64,000 nt of DNA from Artemisia argyi (GCA_030686995.1 CM060709.1:128556373-128620372), one strand, 5' to 3'; positions 9,624 to 23,483 are shown, numbered from the stretch's first letter. Notes: a model not told the origin generated them from the letters alone. A program made the numbers and translations.

Positions 9624-11664
9624 GTCTTCTACTTGTCCTCAAGTAGACTCTAGATTGAGTAATTAGAAAAACCAAACCTTGGTTTCAGAATTAAGCATCA
9701 AAGTAATTAACTCAGCTAATAGTGCATAACTATTACACCTCACGAAATAGGAAATGAAATTCGCTCATCTCTCATAAATAATCTAGGGTGTTTATTTAGT
9801 GGTATACTCAATTGCACAGTCATTGTGAGTATTCTATCATAAGCTTGGCAAGGATACACATCTCTACCACTAGAGCCTAAGATAGTAACCAGTTTCAAAG
9901 GCAAAATGGGTTAAAGTGTTTAGGCTTAACGGTTCTTCACTCTTACTAGTCTCTATCAATACTAATATTCCAGAAATGGCGACAAAATCACAAATACACG
10001 ACCAAATCCATGACCGCGATACTCAAGATTGCTCACTCCCTAACTCGAATAAGCTAAAAAATAGGACTAAATAATCTTCACCAATAAAATTACACCAAAA
10101 AGGGCGACAAAACTATCAATGATCATCCAAATCCATGAATGAGACACCAATGATTGCTCAATTCCCTAATCTTAGTAAGCTAAATGTTAGGATGAAGAAT
10201 GAATAAGGGTACAATAAGGCATGGGAAACATTTATAATTGGTGTAAATAGAAAATGAACAAAACAAATAGATTAAGTCCTACACAAACAATTGCTACTAG
10301 CTACTATGTTAACACAAACTCGAAAGAGACATTTATCATTGACTAACTCATGCTTTAACATGAAAAACACACGCTTTAATGATAAGTGAATAAGACTCAA
10401 ATATACCTCAATCAACATCATCAACAACAAAACATACCAAGTTGGCTATCCCGGATTACCAACTCCCATAAGATTACAAAATATACAATTCAATAGTGGC
10501 AAAGTTACGGTAATTGTACACTAAAATAAGTGGTTTATAACTCGTGTAAGTTGATGGGGAATATATTTCCCCATTCAATATAAACAAAAGAGGATATTAC
10601 TTAATAGTATATCAGATAGAAATATGAACTGATGAGCATGAGGTAATGTTGGTCCGATATTTTTGTGTAAAACCATGAGTTGTATAAACAAAAGCTTAAG
10701 CAAATGAAAATAATTGATGTTCATTGGAAATAAAGGCATGTTTACACAATCTTGACCTGAGTAAACGAATAATACCCATTTGTACATTACGACAGTATCA
10801 GTCTCACTTTGGAGGTTGAAGGTGAAGGCTTTACGAGAAATAGTTGCGGAATACTATCCCTGGTAATGACAAATGTTACTCTTCAAATTATGAAGAGGAA
10901 GATTCCACTTAGAAGAGGAGGAAGATTCTAGAGGTAGAATCGATTACTTATCACTACTACTAACCTCCCTTTATATACTACGGAGATACACTGTTAGTAG
11001 TTACAAGAGAATAGTGATATCGTAACTAGAAGCAAACTGAAAGTAAGGTATAAGTCCACTTGTATGGTTAGGGATGCTTTACTGTGCTGAAAATATTTGT
11101 GCATGCAAATTGCTTTCCCTGTCTTCAATGAGTCCTTATCTTCCCAAGGATTTTCCCTCTTTGCTTAATCTTAAATTACTCCCTTCTAAGCATGCCTGAG
11201 AACTCCAGCTAGATCCTTTGATATACTTTACAAGTATGTCGAAGTGTACTCTAAGTGTATCTGATCAGTGTGACTGGTTCTTTTGTACGGCTTAAGATGA
11301 TAAGTCTTTTCAAAGCCCTAAAGACATTTGTCAATCCTTTAGATCTTTGATTGTTTCTAACTTCTTGTTCTTTTGCTAGCTGACTCTGCATCAAGTTACA
11401 AAGCATTCATTCAGTTTGGACTTTGACATTCACGAAGCTTGATTATTTATACCAAGAAGTATACAAATTATCTGAGGAGTTATCCTATGATATGTAAACT
11501 CTGAGTGAGTCCTTTTGTCAAAAACCCCTCCTTCAATTTAGTGGTTTTGACTCTGACTTCTATGAGGTTTGCTCTTAAGGTGTATACCTTAGAGTCTTTT
11601 GGATAGCTAATTGTGATCAGCTGTGCTGATCATTTAGTCAGGGAGTAAACTTGCTCAGGGTTTA
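9624..11664. other. Non-coding stretch, probably decayed element interior
   Basis: No recognisable gene. It starts at the polypurine tract of the minus-strand LTR and so probably includes that element's 3' internal region. A partial direct repeat occurs at about 9960-10035 and 10080-10160 (ACCAAATCCATGACCGCGATACTCAAGATTGCTCA compared with ATCCAAATCCATGAATGAGACACCAATGATTGCTCA, each split by differences). A TATA-like CCTTTATATAC at about 10968 may belong to another LTR fragment. Confidence 0.4.
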
Positions 11665-13393
11665 TGTTGATATATATAAATGACTAAAAACATTATTCAT
11701 ATCTTTCGATATCTCTATGTTTTGATAATCACAAAACAAAAACCCATCAAACCAAAAATCATGACGTAAACAAGTATTTAGTAGTAAATATTCACTTTCA
11801 CCATCTAATCACTTAAGGTATGAATAAACATAGTGTTTAATGCATTATAAGATCAAAGGGGTATTAAATTAATTATTAGGAAGTTTATTTTAGTATATAA
11901 ACTTATTATATATTATTGAAAAACACTTTTGGTAATAAAGAAAAATGTTTAAATCACACTAAATATATGAATTCAAATTTTTAACCAAAATTAGTTAGTT
12001 TTTCACCAAATAAACTTTCCCCACTAAAAGACAGGATTTCTGGCCGTTACAGCTGGGCGGCCCCCTTAATTATAAGGGGCGGTCCCCTTAATTTAAAGGG
12101 GGCCGGCCATGATTTAAGGGGACCGGAACGCTCCAGTTGTCAGAAATCTTTGCCTATAAATACAACCTTAAATCTAGAATTTTTCCTCACCTTTTTGCAC
12201 AAAAACATTCTGATTCAAACCTCCATTTCCATCTTAAAAATCCTTTGATCATATAATTCATAAGCCTTTGTTTCCAAGTGATCCAAAGCCTCATCCACTC
12301 AAGTTCAAAGAGAAGAATACTTCTATTTATCAAGACTAGAAGTATTACAACTTAGTATCATCTTGCTATCTAAGTTGTTTGATCATTTCATCTTGTATAT
12401 CATGCATTCTTTGGTAAATATAGTGTATACATTGGTTAGCTAGATTTAGATATAGGATCTAGATTTATTGAAGCTGTGAAGTGGTGCTAGAAGTGAAGAA
12501 GTAGAGGTGCATAGTATTAGTGGTAGAAGAAATAAGAAGTGGTAGTAGATTGAAGTAGAGATTAGTTGTGAAGACAAAGAAGTTGAAGCCTTGAAGTTGA
12601 AAAGACCTTGAAGCCTAGAAGTTGTGAAGAAGTATATATCTTGGAGTAGTGGATGGAACTAAGTAGTGAAGGTGTGAAGAAACAAGTGGCGTGAAGAAGA
12701 AGAAGAGTTTGGAAGTAGAAAGGTGTGAAGAAGATAGGTGTGAAGTAGAAAGGTGTGAAGAAGAATTGGTGTGAAGTAGAAAGGTGTGAAGTAGTTTGGT
12801 GTGAAGAAGTTGTGTAAAAGTTGTGATTGAGTTGTGACGAAGTTGTGGTGTGTAATTTGGTGTGTAAGGTTTTCTCCGCCATAAGGGGGGTTATTGATCT
12901 AGTGAAGAAAACTCTCGAGTAGGTGACTCGGGGAGTGGAGTAGGGCAAGGAAGGTATCCTTGTAGCCGAACCACTATAAATCCTTTGTCTCTTGGTTTGA
13001 TCTTTCCATCTCTTACTCTTTGATTATTTACTTGTTAGCATTTCATACATAATTATAATTGCTTGTGTTGTGCATATATTGATTTCACATAAAGATCAAA
13101 CTAGGATTCATTCATAACATTAATTTTATAAAAACAAACCAAGTATATAAACTATTATTAAAACATATATACATATATAGGCTTATATATATGATATATG
13201 AAATTGTAAATTATGTCCCAACATTATATATAAGGAGTGTTTATACGAAAATCGTAAATAAACTGATATCTATATTTTTGCATTAAAGAGTTTTGAAATT
13301 TACGTCTATTCTTTAGAAGCAAACTTTTATAAAACAAATAAAACGAAAAAATGTAAAACTATTCAACCCCCCCCCCCCTTCTAGTTTTCCACA
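11665..13393 (+). repeat. 5' LTR of the Sirevirus-like element
   Basis: The 1729-bp LTR contains a GC-rich inverted module (12055-12127), a TATA box at 12154-12162 and a long purine-rich GAAG/GTGAAG stretch (about 12470-12830). A poly-C run lies near the end (about 13369-13379). Minus-strand frames in the purine-rich stretch (12562-12948, and 18950-19318 in the other LTR) are composition artefacts. Confidence 0.85.
12055..12127. promoter_or_regulatory. GC-rich inverted-repeat promoter module in the 5' LTR
   Basis: The module alternates GGCGGCCCCCTTAAT with its near reverse complement ATTTAAAGGGGGCCGGCC and related ATAAGGGGCGGTCCCC words. It ends about 27 bp before the TATA box at 12154. The same module occurs at 18443-18513 in the 3' LTR and, diverged, at 16446-16521 inside the element. 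Palindromic repeats upstream of the TATA box are a known feature of Sirevirus LTRs. Confidence 0.75.
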
Positions 13394-13395
13394 AT

Positions 13396-13409
13396 TGGTA
13401 TCAGGAGCC
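13396..13409 (+). other. Primer binding site
   Basis: TGGTATCAGGAGCC follows the LTR end after two bases. It is a one-insertion variant of the common tRNA-Met site TGGTATCAGAGC. Confidence 0.75.
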
Positions 13410-13461
13410 ACGTCTAGCAAGATTTTTAAAATATATTGTATTTTAAAACTTGTAACGATCT

Positions 13462-14526
13462 ATGGAATTTGAAAAATATCTAGAAGGGGAATTTACGCAA
13501 AAACCACCATTATTTGAAAATGATCATTTTCTTGAACGGAAAAATAAATTTGAAAATTATGTGAAATCAATAGATGTTGATCTTTGGCATATCATTTCAA
13601 TTGGTGATCTTCAACCAACCAAAATGGATTTTGAAAATCAATAAAAAAATCTTCAAACAAAGATTGATAAAAATACTAAAGCTAAATTAGTTATTTTCAA
13701 AACTCTACCAAGAGTTGAATATAAAAGAGTATTATTTTGTAAAACGGCAAATGATATTTGGAAATGTATTTTAAAATTTCACCAAGAGAAATGTAAAACC
13801 AAAGACGATAAACTTGATGTTGCACAAGAATTAGTCACTCTAGAAAATTTGATAGATAAATATTTAGTTGAAACAAACACATGTACTACTAGTTCAAATG
13901 TGATCATTGAAGGTATCAATAACGAAGAAGATGATGAAAACATGGATTGTGAATATTTTCAAACAAATGTAAATACAAGTATTGATGGCAAGGATTACAT
14001 GCTCAAAGATCCAAGCGGAACTACAAATAAAACATGGAACGAAATGGACGATGAAATTGATCACCATATAGCATGTGAAGAATGTACAACTACAAATAAG
14101 GTACAATCTGAAACTAAACATTTTTGCTATGATCAATTTATATTAGAATTTTCAAAATTGGAAAACAACTTCAAACATTTTTGCAACATTGACTCAAAAA
14201 TGATTCTTAAAAATGAATCTTCAATATCCATTGAAAATAACTTTGAAAAGGAAATAATCTTAGAAGATAAAATGTCTAGACTTGAAAGTAATATTGAAAT
14301 TAATCTTAAATGTAAATATTGTCAAGACTACAAACATGAAATTAAAATGGAAAATGAAAAAGCAAAAATATTAGCCAAATTCGAAAATAGTTCTAAATCT
14401 TTAAAATATTTACTTAACATTCAAAAGTCATTTTATGATAAAACCGGTTTAGGATTTACTGCAAATGATTCTTTGACAAATATATCAAAACAAATAAAAT
14501 TTGTTAAATCTAGTGGAGAAATTTAG
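13462..14526 (+). pseudogene. Copia gag remnant
   Basis: The first frame starts MEFEKYLEGEF and continues PPLFENDHFLERKNKFENYV, which resembles the N-terminus of plant Copia gag (usual form: PP-L-x-G-x-x-F-x-x-W). It stops at about 13642. The same frame resumes with TLPRVEYKRVLFCKTANDIW, again gag-like, and leads into a 225-codon frame (13849-14526) rich in Asp, Glu, Asn and Lys. That frame ends in the family phrase SLKYLLNIQKSFYDKTGLGF. A weak GPMRIWVP phrase at about 14686-14710 matches the usual end of Sirevirus gag just before protease. There is at least one nonsense change, and the zinc knuckle is not recognised. Confidence 0.65.
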
Positions 14527-14710
14527 AATTAATATTATTCACATTCATTATTTATTACTCTAGTCAAGAGAGTCATTGTTTGTTTGTTAAAACAAACTAT
14601 TGATGAATTCTTGTACTTCTCGGCGACATCCTCATCATGTGCATTCAAATGCAATGGATGTTCTCAACTAACCATCTCGGACCCATGAGAATCTGGGTAC
14701 CAATCTCTTT

Positions 14711-16440
<1,730 letters not shown>

Positions 16441-16445
16441 CCAGA

Positions 16446-16521
16446 TGGGCGGCCCCCTTAATTATATAAGGCGGCCCCCTTAATGATTAAAGGGACTGGC
16501 CCCTAATTAAGGGGACCGGCC
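16446..16521. promoter_or_regulatory. Internal copy of the LTR GC-rich module
   Basis: GGGCGGCCCCCTTAAT, then ATAAGGCGGCCCCCTTAAT and AATTAAGGGGACCGGCC, form a diverged copy of the LTR module at 12055-12127. It lies about 130 bp upstream of a TATA box (16654-16663), which precedes the second ORF. Confidence 0.75.
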
Positions 16522-16653
16522 ATCTGATGGTCGGGGGTACTGTTTTCTTTACCACTTTTGACCCTTTTCACCCTATACTTCCCAAAATTCACAAACATAT
16601 TTTGTCCCATACTATCCCTCAAAATTTACCTTCCTAAACCACATTTCTCATAC

Positions 16654-16663
16654 ACTATAAATA
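16654..16663 (+). promoter_or_regulatory. Candidate internal TATA box
   Basis: CTATAAATAC lies 18 bp before the ATG at 16681 and downstream of the GC-rich module. It matches the LTR TATA context (CCTATAAATAC). With usual spacing, transcription would start close to or just after the first ATG, so the ATG at 16699 may be the one used. Confidence 0.5.
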
Positions 16664-16680
16664 CCCTCTTCCCATCATTA

Positions 16681-17529
16681 ATGTCATCACACCCAAACAT
16701 GTCATCTCCCAACAACCAAAAACCCAAGATTTCAAGAACCGCAAGGATCTTCGTCAAACCCGTTTGGAGGAGGAAACTTGATTCTTGTCATAACTCAAGT
16801 GATGTTGTTCCAAGTCAACCAACAACTAAACCTCAAACCCACACTAATGACTCATCTCACAACCTATCATCCACTCATGCCCTCATTAATGCCTCTTCTT
16901 ATAATGAGCATGCTCAATCCCAAAACAACAATCCCAATCTCTCAATCAATACCTCACATGTTGCTCATTCAACAAAAACACCATCCACGCATGAAGAATC
17001 TCTTCCACCCATATCATGTTCTCATGACTACCCAAGCTCAACCATGTCTCCACCTCCAAGAGTACCACCACCACATCCTACGACTTCACATGCCATTCCT
17101 ATGTTGCATGTTCAAACCTTCACCCAAGACAACTATCATGTTCCACCACCATCACCTTCCTCCGAACACTTGAAGTTCGTTGAGGAGCTAAAAGAGGCTC
17201 ATGAGCTTAGTGCTCTTTTAGCATTACATCTTGCTCAACGCAATTTGGATCCACCTCAATCAAGCTCACCATCATCACCACACAACATTAACCAAATTGA
17301 GAAGCATGTTAACAATTGCCCTTGTTGCATCTTCCTCGAACAACAAACCATTGCATTGAATGAGCACTTTATTTGGATTGAGTATCTTCTTACTAGATCT
17401 CAACAAACACCATCACTTGAACAACATCGAAACCCTCAATCAACAAACCCAACTTCAAATCCACTACCTCCAAGCTCCACATCTCCAAACTCACCAACAT
17501 CCATGCAACCAAAAGTTTACCTCCATTAA
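16681..17529 (+). CDS. Pro/Ser/His-rich second ORF of the Sirevirus-like element
   Basis: The frame is open from 16558, but the ATG at 16681 (MSSHPNMSSPNNQ) follows the TATA box and is the more likely start, giving 282 residues. A later in-frame ATG lies at 16699. Residues about 8-35 are basic (KISRTARIFVKPVWRRKL). About 35-180 are Ser/Thr/Asn/Pro/His-rich with PPPRVPPPHP. About 185-215 could form a helix (FVEELKEAHELSALLALHLA). A short CPCC element (NNCPCCIFLEQQ) follows, then a Pro/Ser-rich tail. I see no transmembrane segment, so it does not look like an envelope-type protein, although Sireviruses often carry an extra ORF here. Its function is unknown. The intact frame in an element without pol is notable. 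Confidence 0.55.
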   Translation: MSSHPNMSSPNNQKPKISRTARIFVKPVWRRKLDSCHNSSDVVPSQPTTKPQTHTNDSSHNLSSTHALINASSYNEHAQSQNNNPNLSINTSHVAHSTKTPSTHEESLPPISCSHDYPSSTMSPPPRVPPPHPTTSHAIPMLHVQTFTQDNYHVPPPSPSSEHLKFVEELKEAHELSALLALHLAQRNLDPPQSSSPSSPHNINQIEKHVNNCPCCIFLEQQTIALNEHFIWIEYLLTRSQQTPSLEQHRNPQSTNPTSNPLPPSSTSPNSPTSMQPKVYLH

Positions 17530-17892
17530 GCCACCAACATGATCCCCATTCACCACTCTCACCCAAGCATTTTATATGTTTATGTTTCTCATTTTCAAAT
17601 AAAACACCTCAACCATTTTGGGATGCAAGAAAGTTTGGTGACACTCTTTGTTGGCACAATAGGATATTCTACTTAGTTTAGAATTCTATCATTATGGCTT
17701 ATGTAACAATGATTATGGGTTGACATAATCATTTTCTATTAATAAATGATTTAATATGTGTTTCAAATTCTCTTTTGCCATGCTTATTATTAGTTGTTAT
17801 TATGCTATATGTATTTGCTTGTGCCATGCTTGTGCCTCTAATATTTTTCTTTCAAGAATTCCATAACTTGAACCCTTGGTGCTCTCAAACGA

Positions 17893-18053
17893 GGGGGGGC
17901 ATACATCAAGGGGGAGCTTTCATCTTTACGGCTTAAACCTTTTTGATTCTACAAAAAGGGGGAGAAGTGAATATAAACTCACTAAATACTTGTCTAAAAA
18001 TTAATTTTGGATTTAATGAGTTTAGGTTTTGTAATCATCAAAAAGGGGGAGAT
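17893..18053 (+). other. Multiple polypurine tracts before the 3' LTR
   Basis: GGGGGAG-type runs occur at about 17893, 17908, 17955 and 18041, the last (AAAAAGGGGGAGAT) touching the LTR. Several conserved polypurine tracts are a recognised Sirevirus feature. Confidence 0.7.
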
Positions 18054-19762
18054 TGTTGATATAAATAAATGACTAAAAACGTTATTCATATCTTTCGATA
18101 TCTTTATGTTTTGATAATCACAAAACGAAAACCCATCAAACCAAAGATCATGACGTAAACAAGTATTTAGTAGTAAATATTCACTTTCACCATCTAATCA
18201 CTTAAGGTATGAATAAACATAGTGTTTAATGCATTATAAGATCAAAGGGGTATTAAATTAATTATAAAAAAGTTTATTTTAATATATAAACTTATTATAT
18301 ATTTTTGAAAAACACTTTTGGTAATAAAGAAAAATGTTTTAATCACACTAAATATATAATTCAAATTTTTAACCAAAATTAGTTAGTTTTTCACCAAATA
18401 AACTTTCCCCACTAAAAGACAGGATTTCTGGCCGTTACAGCTGGGCGGCCCCCTTAATTATAAGGGGCGGTCCCCTTAATTTTAAGGGGGCCGGCCATGA
18501 TTTAAGGGGACCGGAACGCTCCAGTTTTCAGAAATCTTTGCCTATAAATACCACCTTAAATCTGGAATTTTTCCCCACCTTTTTGCACAAAAACTTTCTG
18601 ATTCAAACCTCCATTTCCATCTTAAAAATCCTTTGATCATATAATTCATAAGCCTTTGTTTCCAAGTGATCCAAAGCCTCATCCACTCAAGTGCAAAGAG
18701 AAGAATACTTCTATTTATCAAGACTAGAAGTATTACAACTTAGTATCATCTTGCTATCTAAGTTGTTTGATCATTTCATCTTGTATATCATTCATTATTT
18801 GGTGAATATAGTGTATACATTGGTTAGCTAGATTTAGATATAGGATCTAGATTTATTGAAGCTGTGAAGTGGTGCTAGAAGTGAAGAAGTAGAGGTGCAT
18901 AGGATTAGTGGTAGAAGAAATAAGAAGTGGTAGTAGATTGAAGTAGAGATTAGTTGTGAAGACAAAGAAGTTGAAGCCTTGAAGTTGAAAAGACCTTGAA
19001 GCCTAGAATTTGTGAAGAAGTATATATCTTGGAGTATTGGATAGAACTAAGTAGTGAAGGTGTGAAGAAACAAGTGGCGTGAAGAAGAAGAGTTAGGAAG
19101 TAGAAAGGTTTGAAGAAGATAGGTGTGAAGTAGAAAGGTTTGAAGAAGAATTGGCGTGAAGTAGTTTGGTGTGAAGAAGTTGTGTAAAAGTTGTGATTGA
19201 GTTGTGACGAAGTTGTGGTGTGTAATTTGGTGTGTAAGGTTTTCTCCGCCATAAGGGAGGTTATTGATCTAGTGAAGAAAACTCTCGAGTAGATGACTCG
19301 GGGAGTGGAGTAGGGCAAGGAAGGTGTCCTTGTAGCCGAACCACTATAAATCCTTTGTCTCTCGGTTTGATCTTTCCATCTCTTACTCTTTGATTATTTA
19401 CTTGTTAGCATTTCATACATAATTATAATTGCTTGTGTTGTGCATATATTGATTTCACATAAAGATCAAACTAGGATTCATTCATAACATTAATTTTATA
19501 AAAACAAACTAAGTACATAAACTCTTATTAAAACATATATACGTATATAGGCTTATATATATGATATATGAAATTGTAAATTATTTCCCAACATTATATA
19601 TAAGGAGTGTTTATACGAAAATCGTAAATAAACTTATATCTATATTTTTGCATTAAAGACTTTTGAAATTTACGTCTATTCTTTAGAAGCAAACTTTTAT
19701 AAAACAAATAAAACAAAAAAGACGTAAAACTATTCAACCCCCCTCCCTTCTAGTTTTCCACA
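18054..19762 (+). repeat. 3' LTR of the Sirevirus-like element
   Basis: The 1709-bp copy carries the same GC-rich module (18443-18513), a TATA box (about 18543-18550) and a shorter version of the purine-rich stretch. The following GTTTA is the target duplication. Confidence 0.85.
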
Positions 19763-20112
19763 GTTTACATTTTGACTTCATCAGAGAGTGAATTGTATAT
19801 CTGATTTAATCAGCTATTTAACTTAGGTTGATTTAATGTTTCAAATGCTTGTGAGGGATAATTTGGTCAGAATTTGACTAACTAGGTAACATGTTGGAAC
19901 GTGAAATTAAAGAAGTATCGAAGGCGAAAATGCAGAGCATAGAAATGAATGACACATTAAAAGTGAACTCATATTATGATTTGTTTTTATGTGGATAAAA
20001 TAGAAGTTAAATCGACCATTTTGAAATGTAAAATATCAATTAGATTATTGCATTATATTGGTACCTCCATTACTTTATGATTTTATGGGCTTTTTGAAAT
20101 CATGCAATGTAA
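19763..20112. other. Intergenic, no feature recognised
   Basis: AT-rich sequence with no credible frame or repeat boundary apart from the target duplication at its left edge. Confidence 0.5.
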
Positions 20113-20114
20113 TA

Positions 20115-20367
20115 GTCTCTGTGTCTTTAAATAAGTGTTCAGATTTGACTTTTTGAAGTCCTTTTTTTATCTTTGATTTTAAATATTTTTGTTTATACTA
20201 AATAATTTTTTATGCAAAATATATGAATGTATTAGGTTTTAAATATATTTTTATTAGTATAATTTTCATCGAATATTATATAACACAAAGAGGAAAATTT
20301 AACGTCAAACTTGAAAAAGAAAGACTTCAAAAATTAAAACATGACATTTATTTTGGGACGGAGAAAG
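20115..20367. mobile_element. Stowaway-like MITE, TSD TA
   Basis: The left end GTCTCTGTGTCTTTAAATAA and the right end (reverse complement CTTTCTCCGTCCCAAAATAA) form terminal inverted repeats of the CTCC-TCCGTCCCAAAATAAGTG type. TA dinucleotides flank both ends (20113-20114 and 20368-20369). The 253-bp body is AT-rich and non-coding. Confidence 0.7.
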
Positions 20368-20660
20368 TATGATCTTTTGGACTTCTATATAGACAAGTTG
20401 TAAGAGTTTAACAAATATGGCAAATACAATTGAATTTTAATTTATTAAAGTTAATTGAGATTCTCTTTAAAATATTTTGAAACCAAGATGATGTGGTTTG
20501 ACAACAAAAAAGAATGATGTGAAATATTTTTAAAGATATGAATTTATCCAAATTGAGCGCACAAGTGAATATTTAATATTTGGATCTCCATACTTTTCTC
20601 TAGTTTGTTGGATTGGATAATATAGGAATTAGAACGGTGGATATTTACTATTTATACTAA
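20290..20660. repeat. Copy 1 of a local duplication (empty-site copy)
   Basis: This segment recurs at 22336-22487, 22837-22973, 26908-27046 and 27388 onward, where four insertions split it. Because copy 1 is unbroken from about 20370, it serves as the empty-site reference for the insertions in copy 2. Confidence 0.75.
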
Positions 20661-22335
20661 TCTGCTACATCGGTGGGAAGTAAATAATCATTTAAGCTGG
20701 TAGGCTATTATTAGCCCGTCCATTAGCCCAGTAAACTGCTCAGCCCAACTGTTTAACTGGCCAGGTACGAGAAAGTTATACGAGATTATACTAATTTCTA
20801 GCCATTTGATATCTTCGTTGTGAAGAAAACATTTCGTCCTTCTGCTTGCAAAGGTTTGTGGTAGGTTTACACTTGATCCTTTTGTATAGTGTTTTGCAGT
20901 ATTGATTATTAGGGGTTTTGTTTGCTTATGGGTTTATTATTAAGTGACAGGAAATCCCAAAAGAAATACAATCTGTTTCAACCAAGGAGCCGATCCACAG
21001 ATTCACAAACTCAAAATCAATGACAAATTTTCGATTATCTGATTTTTGGTTTTTGATTTGTAGGCCGGAATTCAAGTCGTTGGTTCATTTCCTTATGATA
21101 GACGAACATTCTGGTACGTTTTCGTTTGAAGATATTTCATCTTGGATGACTTTATTGTTTAATTTCTATTTTATGTACTCATATATTCTTATCGACCTGT
21201 GCATATTTATTCTTCTATTTGACCAACAAATAAGTGATTAAGGCATTTTGTAAAGTTGTGATTCTTGAACAAAGCAGTACTGCATTAAGGTTGGAAAACA
21301 TTTGTTGTATGAGTTCGTTTTAATTCAATCAACCTAAGTAACAAATTGTTTCTTACCATTTAGTGCATAAAATTCTTCATGTTGCCTATATCAGCAAGGC
21401 TGAAAATTAAATTTCACATATAATTTCACGTTTTGTAGTTTTAGAGTTTATTTGTCATTTGACTAGATACACTTTACCATCTTATTGATATTCTACATTT
21501 TATTGTGTAGTTTCTCACCCTGCCATATCATGATGATGGCCTTCTCATGTGCTGCAATATCACTACAACTAAGCACTGCCGATAAACAGAATAAACCCAT
21601 ATCGAGGTCCTAATTGTACGACTTTGGTATGATGTCCTTACAACCGGTTTTAAAAGCAATCAGTTACGACTTTGGTATGAAGGTGTCAAGCTAAGTCTTG
21701 AAAGGTAAAGCTCATATTTTTATTATTACAGTAGCAACTTTTTAAGTATCACACCTTTTCCAGTTTATATTTGGATATAATAGGTTAATAATCTCAAGGA
21801 TAATGGATGCGAATTTTATACGCATTAAATCAAGGTCCTATTACTACTCATTTAGGATTTAGAAACAGATTATTGACGAGCTAAAGCGCAATGCCAAACC
21901 CTTCAATATGTTTAGGTACAAAGATTCACAATTATCCTAATGTGATGTTTTACTTTTGATACAGACTTAATGAGTCAATGTTGCACTGCTCCCGGTTCAC
22001 GCAAAAGGAGGTGATCAGGGGCCTACGAATGTATTGAAAGTAGGCAAATGTTTATTAGTATGTTTATTAAGATTGTAGAGAGTATGGTAAAACGTTTTCA
22101 ACAATTTTCAGAATGACTATATGTCTCACACAAAATTTACACACCTATGTAACTGATCACATTCTGATTATGATATGAATGAACTTTGTAGCAGTGTTGC
22201 AATAAAATTAGACTTCTATATCCCTGGGGTAGCGTAAGCATTGACCAGCCGAAAGAAAGCACCCCCTCTGCAGCGTGGCGGGTGCCTATTCCTTGTTAAC
22301 TACAAAACTAATCTGACAGACGTAATTGTTTTTAT
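20661..22335. other. Unassigned region, possible decayed gene fragments
   Basis: No gene is recognised. A few short stretches look exon-like: one ends CTTGCAAAG before GTTTGTGG at about 20853, and another at about 21063-21115 lies between TTTGTAG and GTACGTTT. I cannot name a protein. A phrase at about 22240-22300 is GC-richer than its surroundings. A 73-codon frame at 21020-21241 runs through apparent splice signals and is not credible. Confidence 0.35.
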
Positions 22336-22487
22336 AAAATTTAACGTCAACCTTCAAAAAGAAAGACTTAAAAAAGTTAAAACATGACACTTATTTTGGG
22401 ACGAAGAAAATATGATTTTTTGGACTTCTATATAGACAAGTCGTAAGAGTTTAATAAATATGACTAATACAATTGAATTTTAATTTA

Positions 22488-22836
22488 CGGAAAATTCTCG
22501 AAGTAAACCAGTTGCCCTACGACTGATCACTTTCTAGATCATTTTTGTTGGTAGCTTAAAGTAGACCGATTGCCTTGGCAACTTGTATTATCAAACCATG
22601 TGTCATCACGTGTCCCGTATTCTTATACCAAAGTAGACTAGTTGCCCTATTATTATACCAAAGTAGATCAGTTGCCCTATAACTCATCACCTCGTAATCA
22701 CAAACGGGACAATTGTCACTTATTAGTTTGAGTTGCCCAATTATGCAGTTGTCCGCGGTCTAGTTTCGCTCACCCAAAAAAATAATTTAGAAAGTGATCA
22801 GTTATAGGGCAACTGCTTTATTTCGGGAATTTTTTC
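22488..22836. mobile_element. Mutator-type MITE, 9-bp TSD TTTAATTTA
   Basis: Terminal inverted repeats of about 55 bp share CAGTTGCCCTA and ACTGATCACTTTCTA. TTTAATTTA flanks both sides (22479-22487 and 22837-22845). Copy 1 of the duplication has the uninterrupted site. The 9-bp duplication points to the Mutator superfamily. The 349-bp body is non-coding and repeats GTTGCCCTAT several times. Confidence 0.8.
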
Positions 22837-23183
22837 TTTAATTTATGAAAGTTAATTGAGATTATCTTTAAAATATTTTGAAACCAAAATTATGTGGTTT
22901 GACAGCAAAAAAGAATGATATGAAATATATTGAAATATCTAAATCTATCTAAATTGAGCACACGTGAATATTACTCCTTCCGTCTCAAAAAAAATGTCCA
23001 CCACACTATTTATGTTTGTCCCAAAATAAGTGTCTACTTTTTATATATGGACAGTTATAATGACTAGTTTTTCCACTTTACCCTTCTACAAAATTTGCAT
23101 TAATTACTCATTTTTTTCATTTATATATTAACTATGAGGGTAAAATTAACTTTTTATAATCAAAACTAGTATTAATTACGCAT

Positions 23184-23186
<3 letters not shown>

Positions 23187-23259
<73 letters not shown>
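23187..23259. repeat. (TA)n microsatellite
   Basis: TA run of about 73 bp inside the Stowaway-like MITE, just left of the MULE target site. Confidence 0.95.
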
Positions 23260-23260
<1 letters not shown>

Positions 23261-23274
23261 ACTCTTTTATTGGG

Positions 23275-23483
23275 GGGTAAATTGCAAAAATGGTCCTTAA
23301 CGTTCCACAAATTTGCAAAAACGGGACCGAGACAAAAAGTAGCGCAAAAAAGCCACCCACGTTCCACATTTTCGCAAAATCGCCACTGAGAGCCCTTTTC
23401 CGTTAATTTTCCCGTTAAATGCCACGTATTTGAGGGTAGTATCATCATTTCACTGTTCATACTTATCTCCCGCCAACTTTCGG
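23275..23483 (+). repeat. Left terminal inverted repeat of the MULE
   Basis: It starts GGGTAAATTGCAAAAATGG and ends CCCGCCAACTTTCGG. The reverse complement forms the right end of the element. MULE inverted repeats commonly contain the promoters of the internal genes. Confidence 0.9.

Noticed and set aside
12562..12948. Minus-strand Ser/Thr/Phe-rich frame, repeated at 18950-19318
   Set aside because: It is the complement of the purine-rich LTR stretch, present in both LTRs and differing by indels.
16558..16680. Earlier Met at 16558 as start of the second ORF
   Set aside because: The first 41 codons lie upstream of the TATA box and look like AT-rich leader; the ATG at 16681 is preferred.
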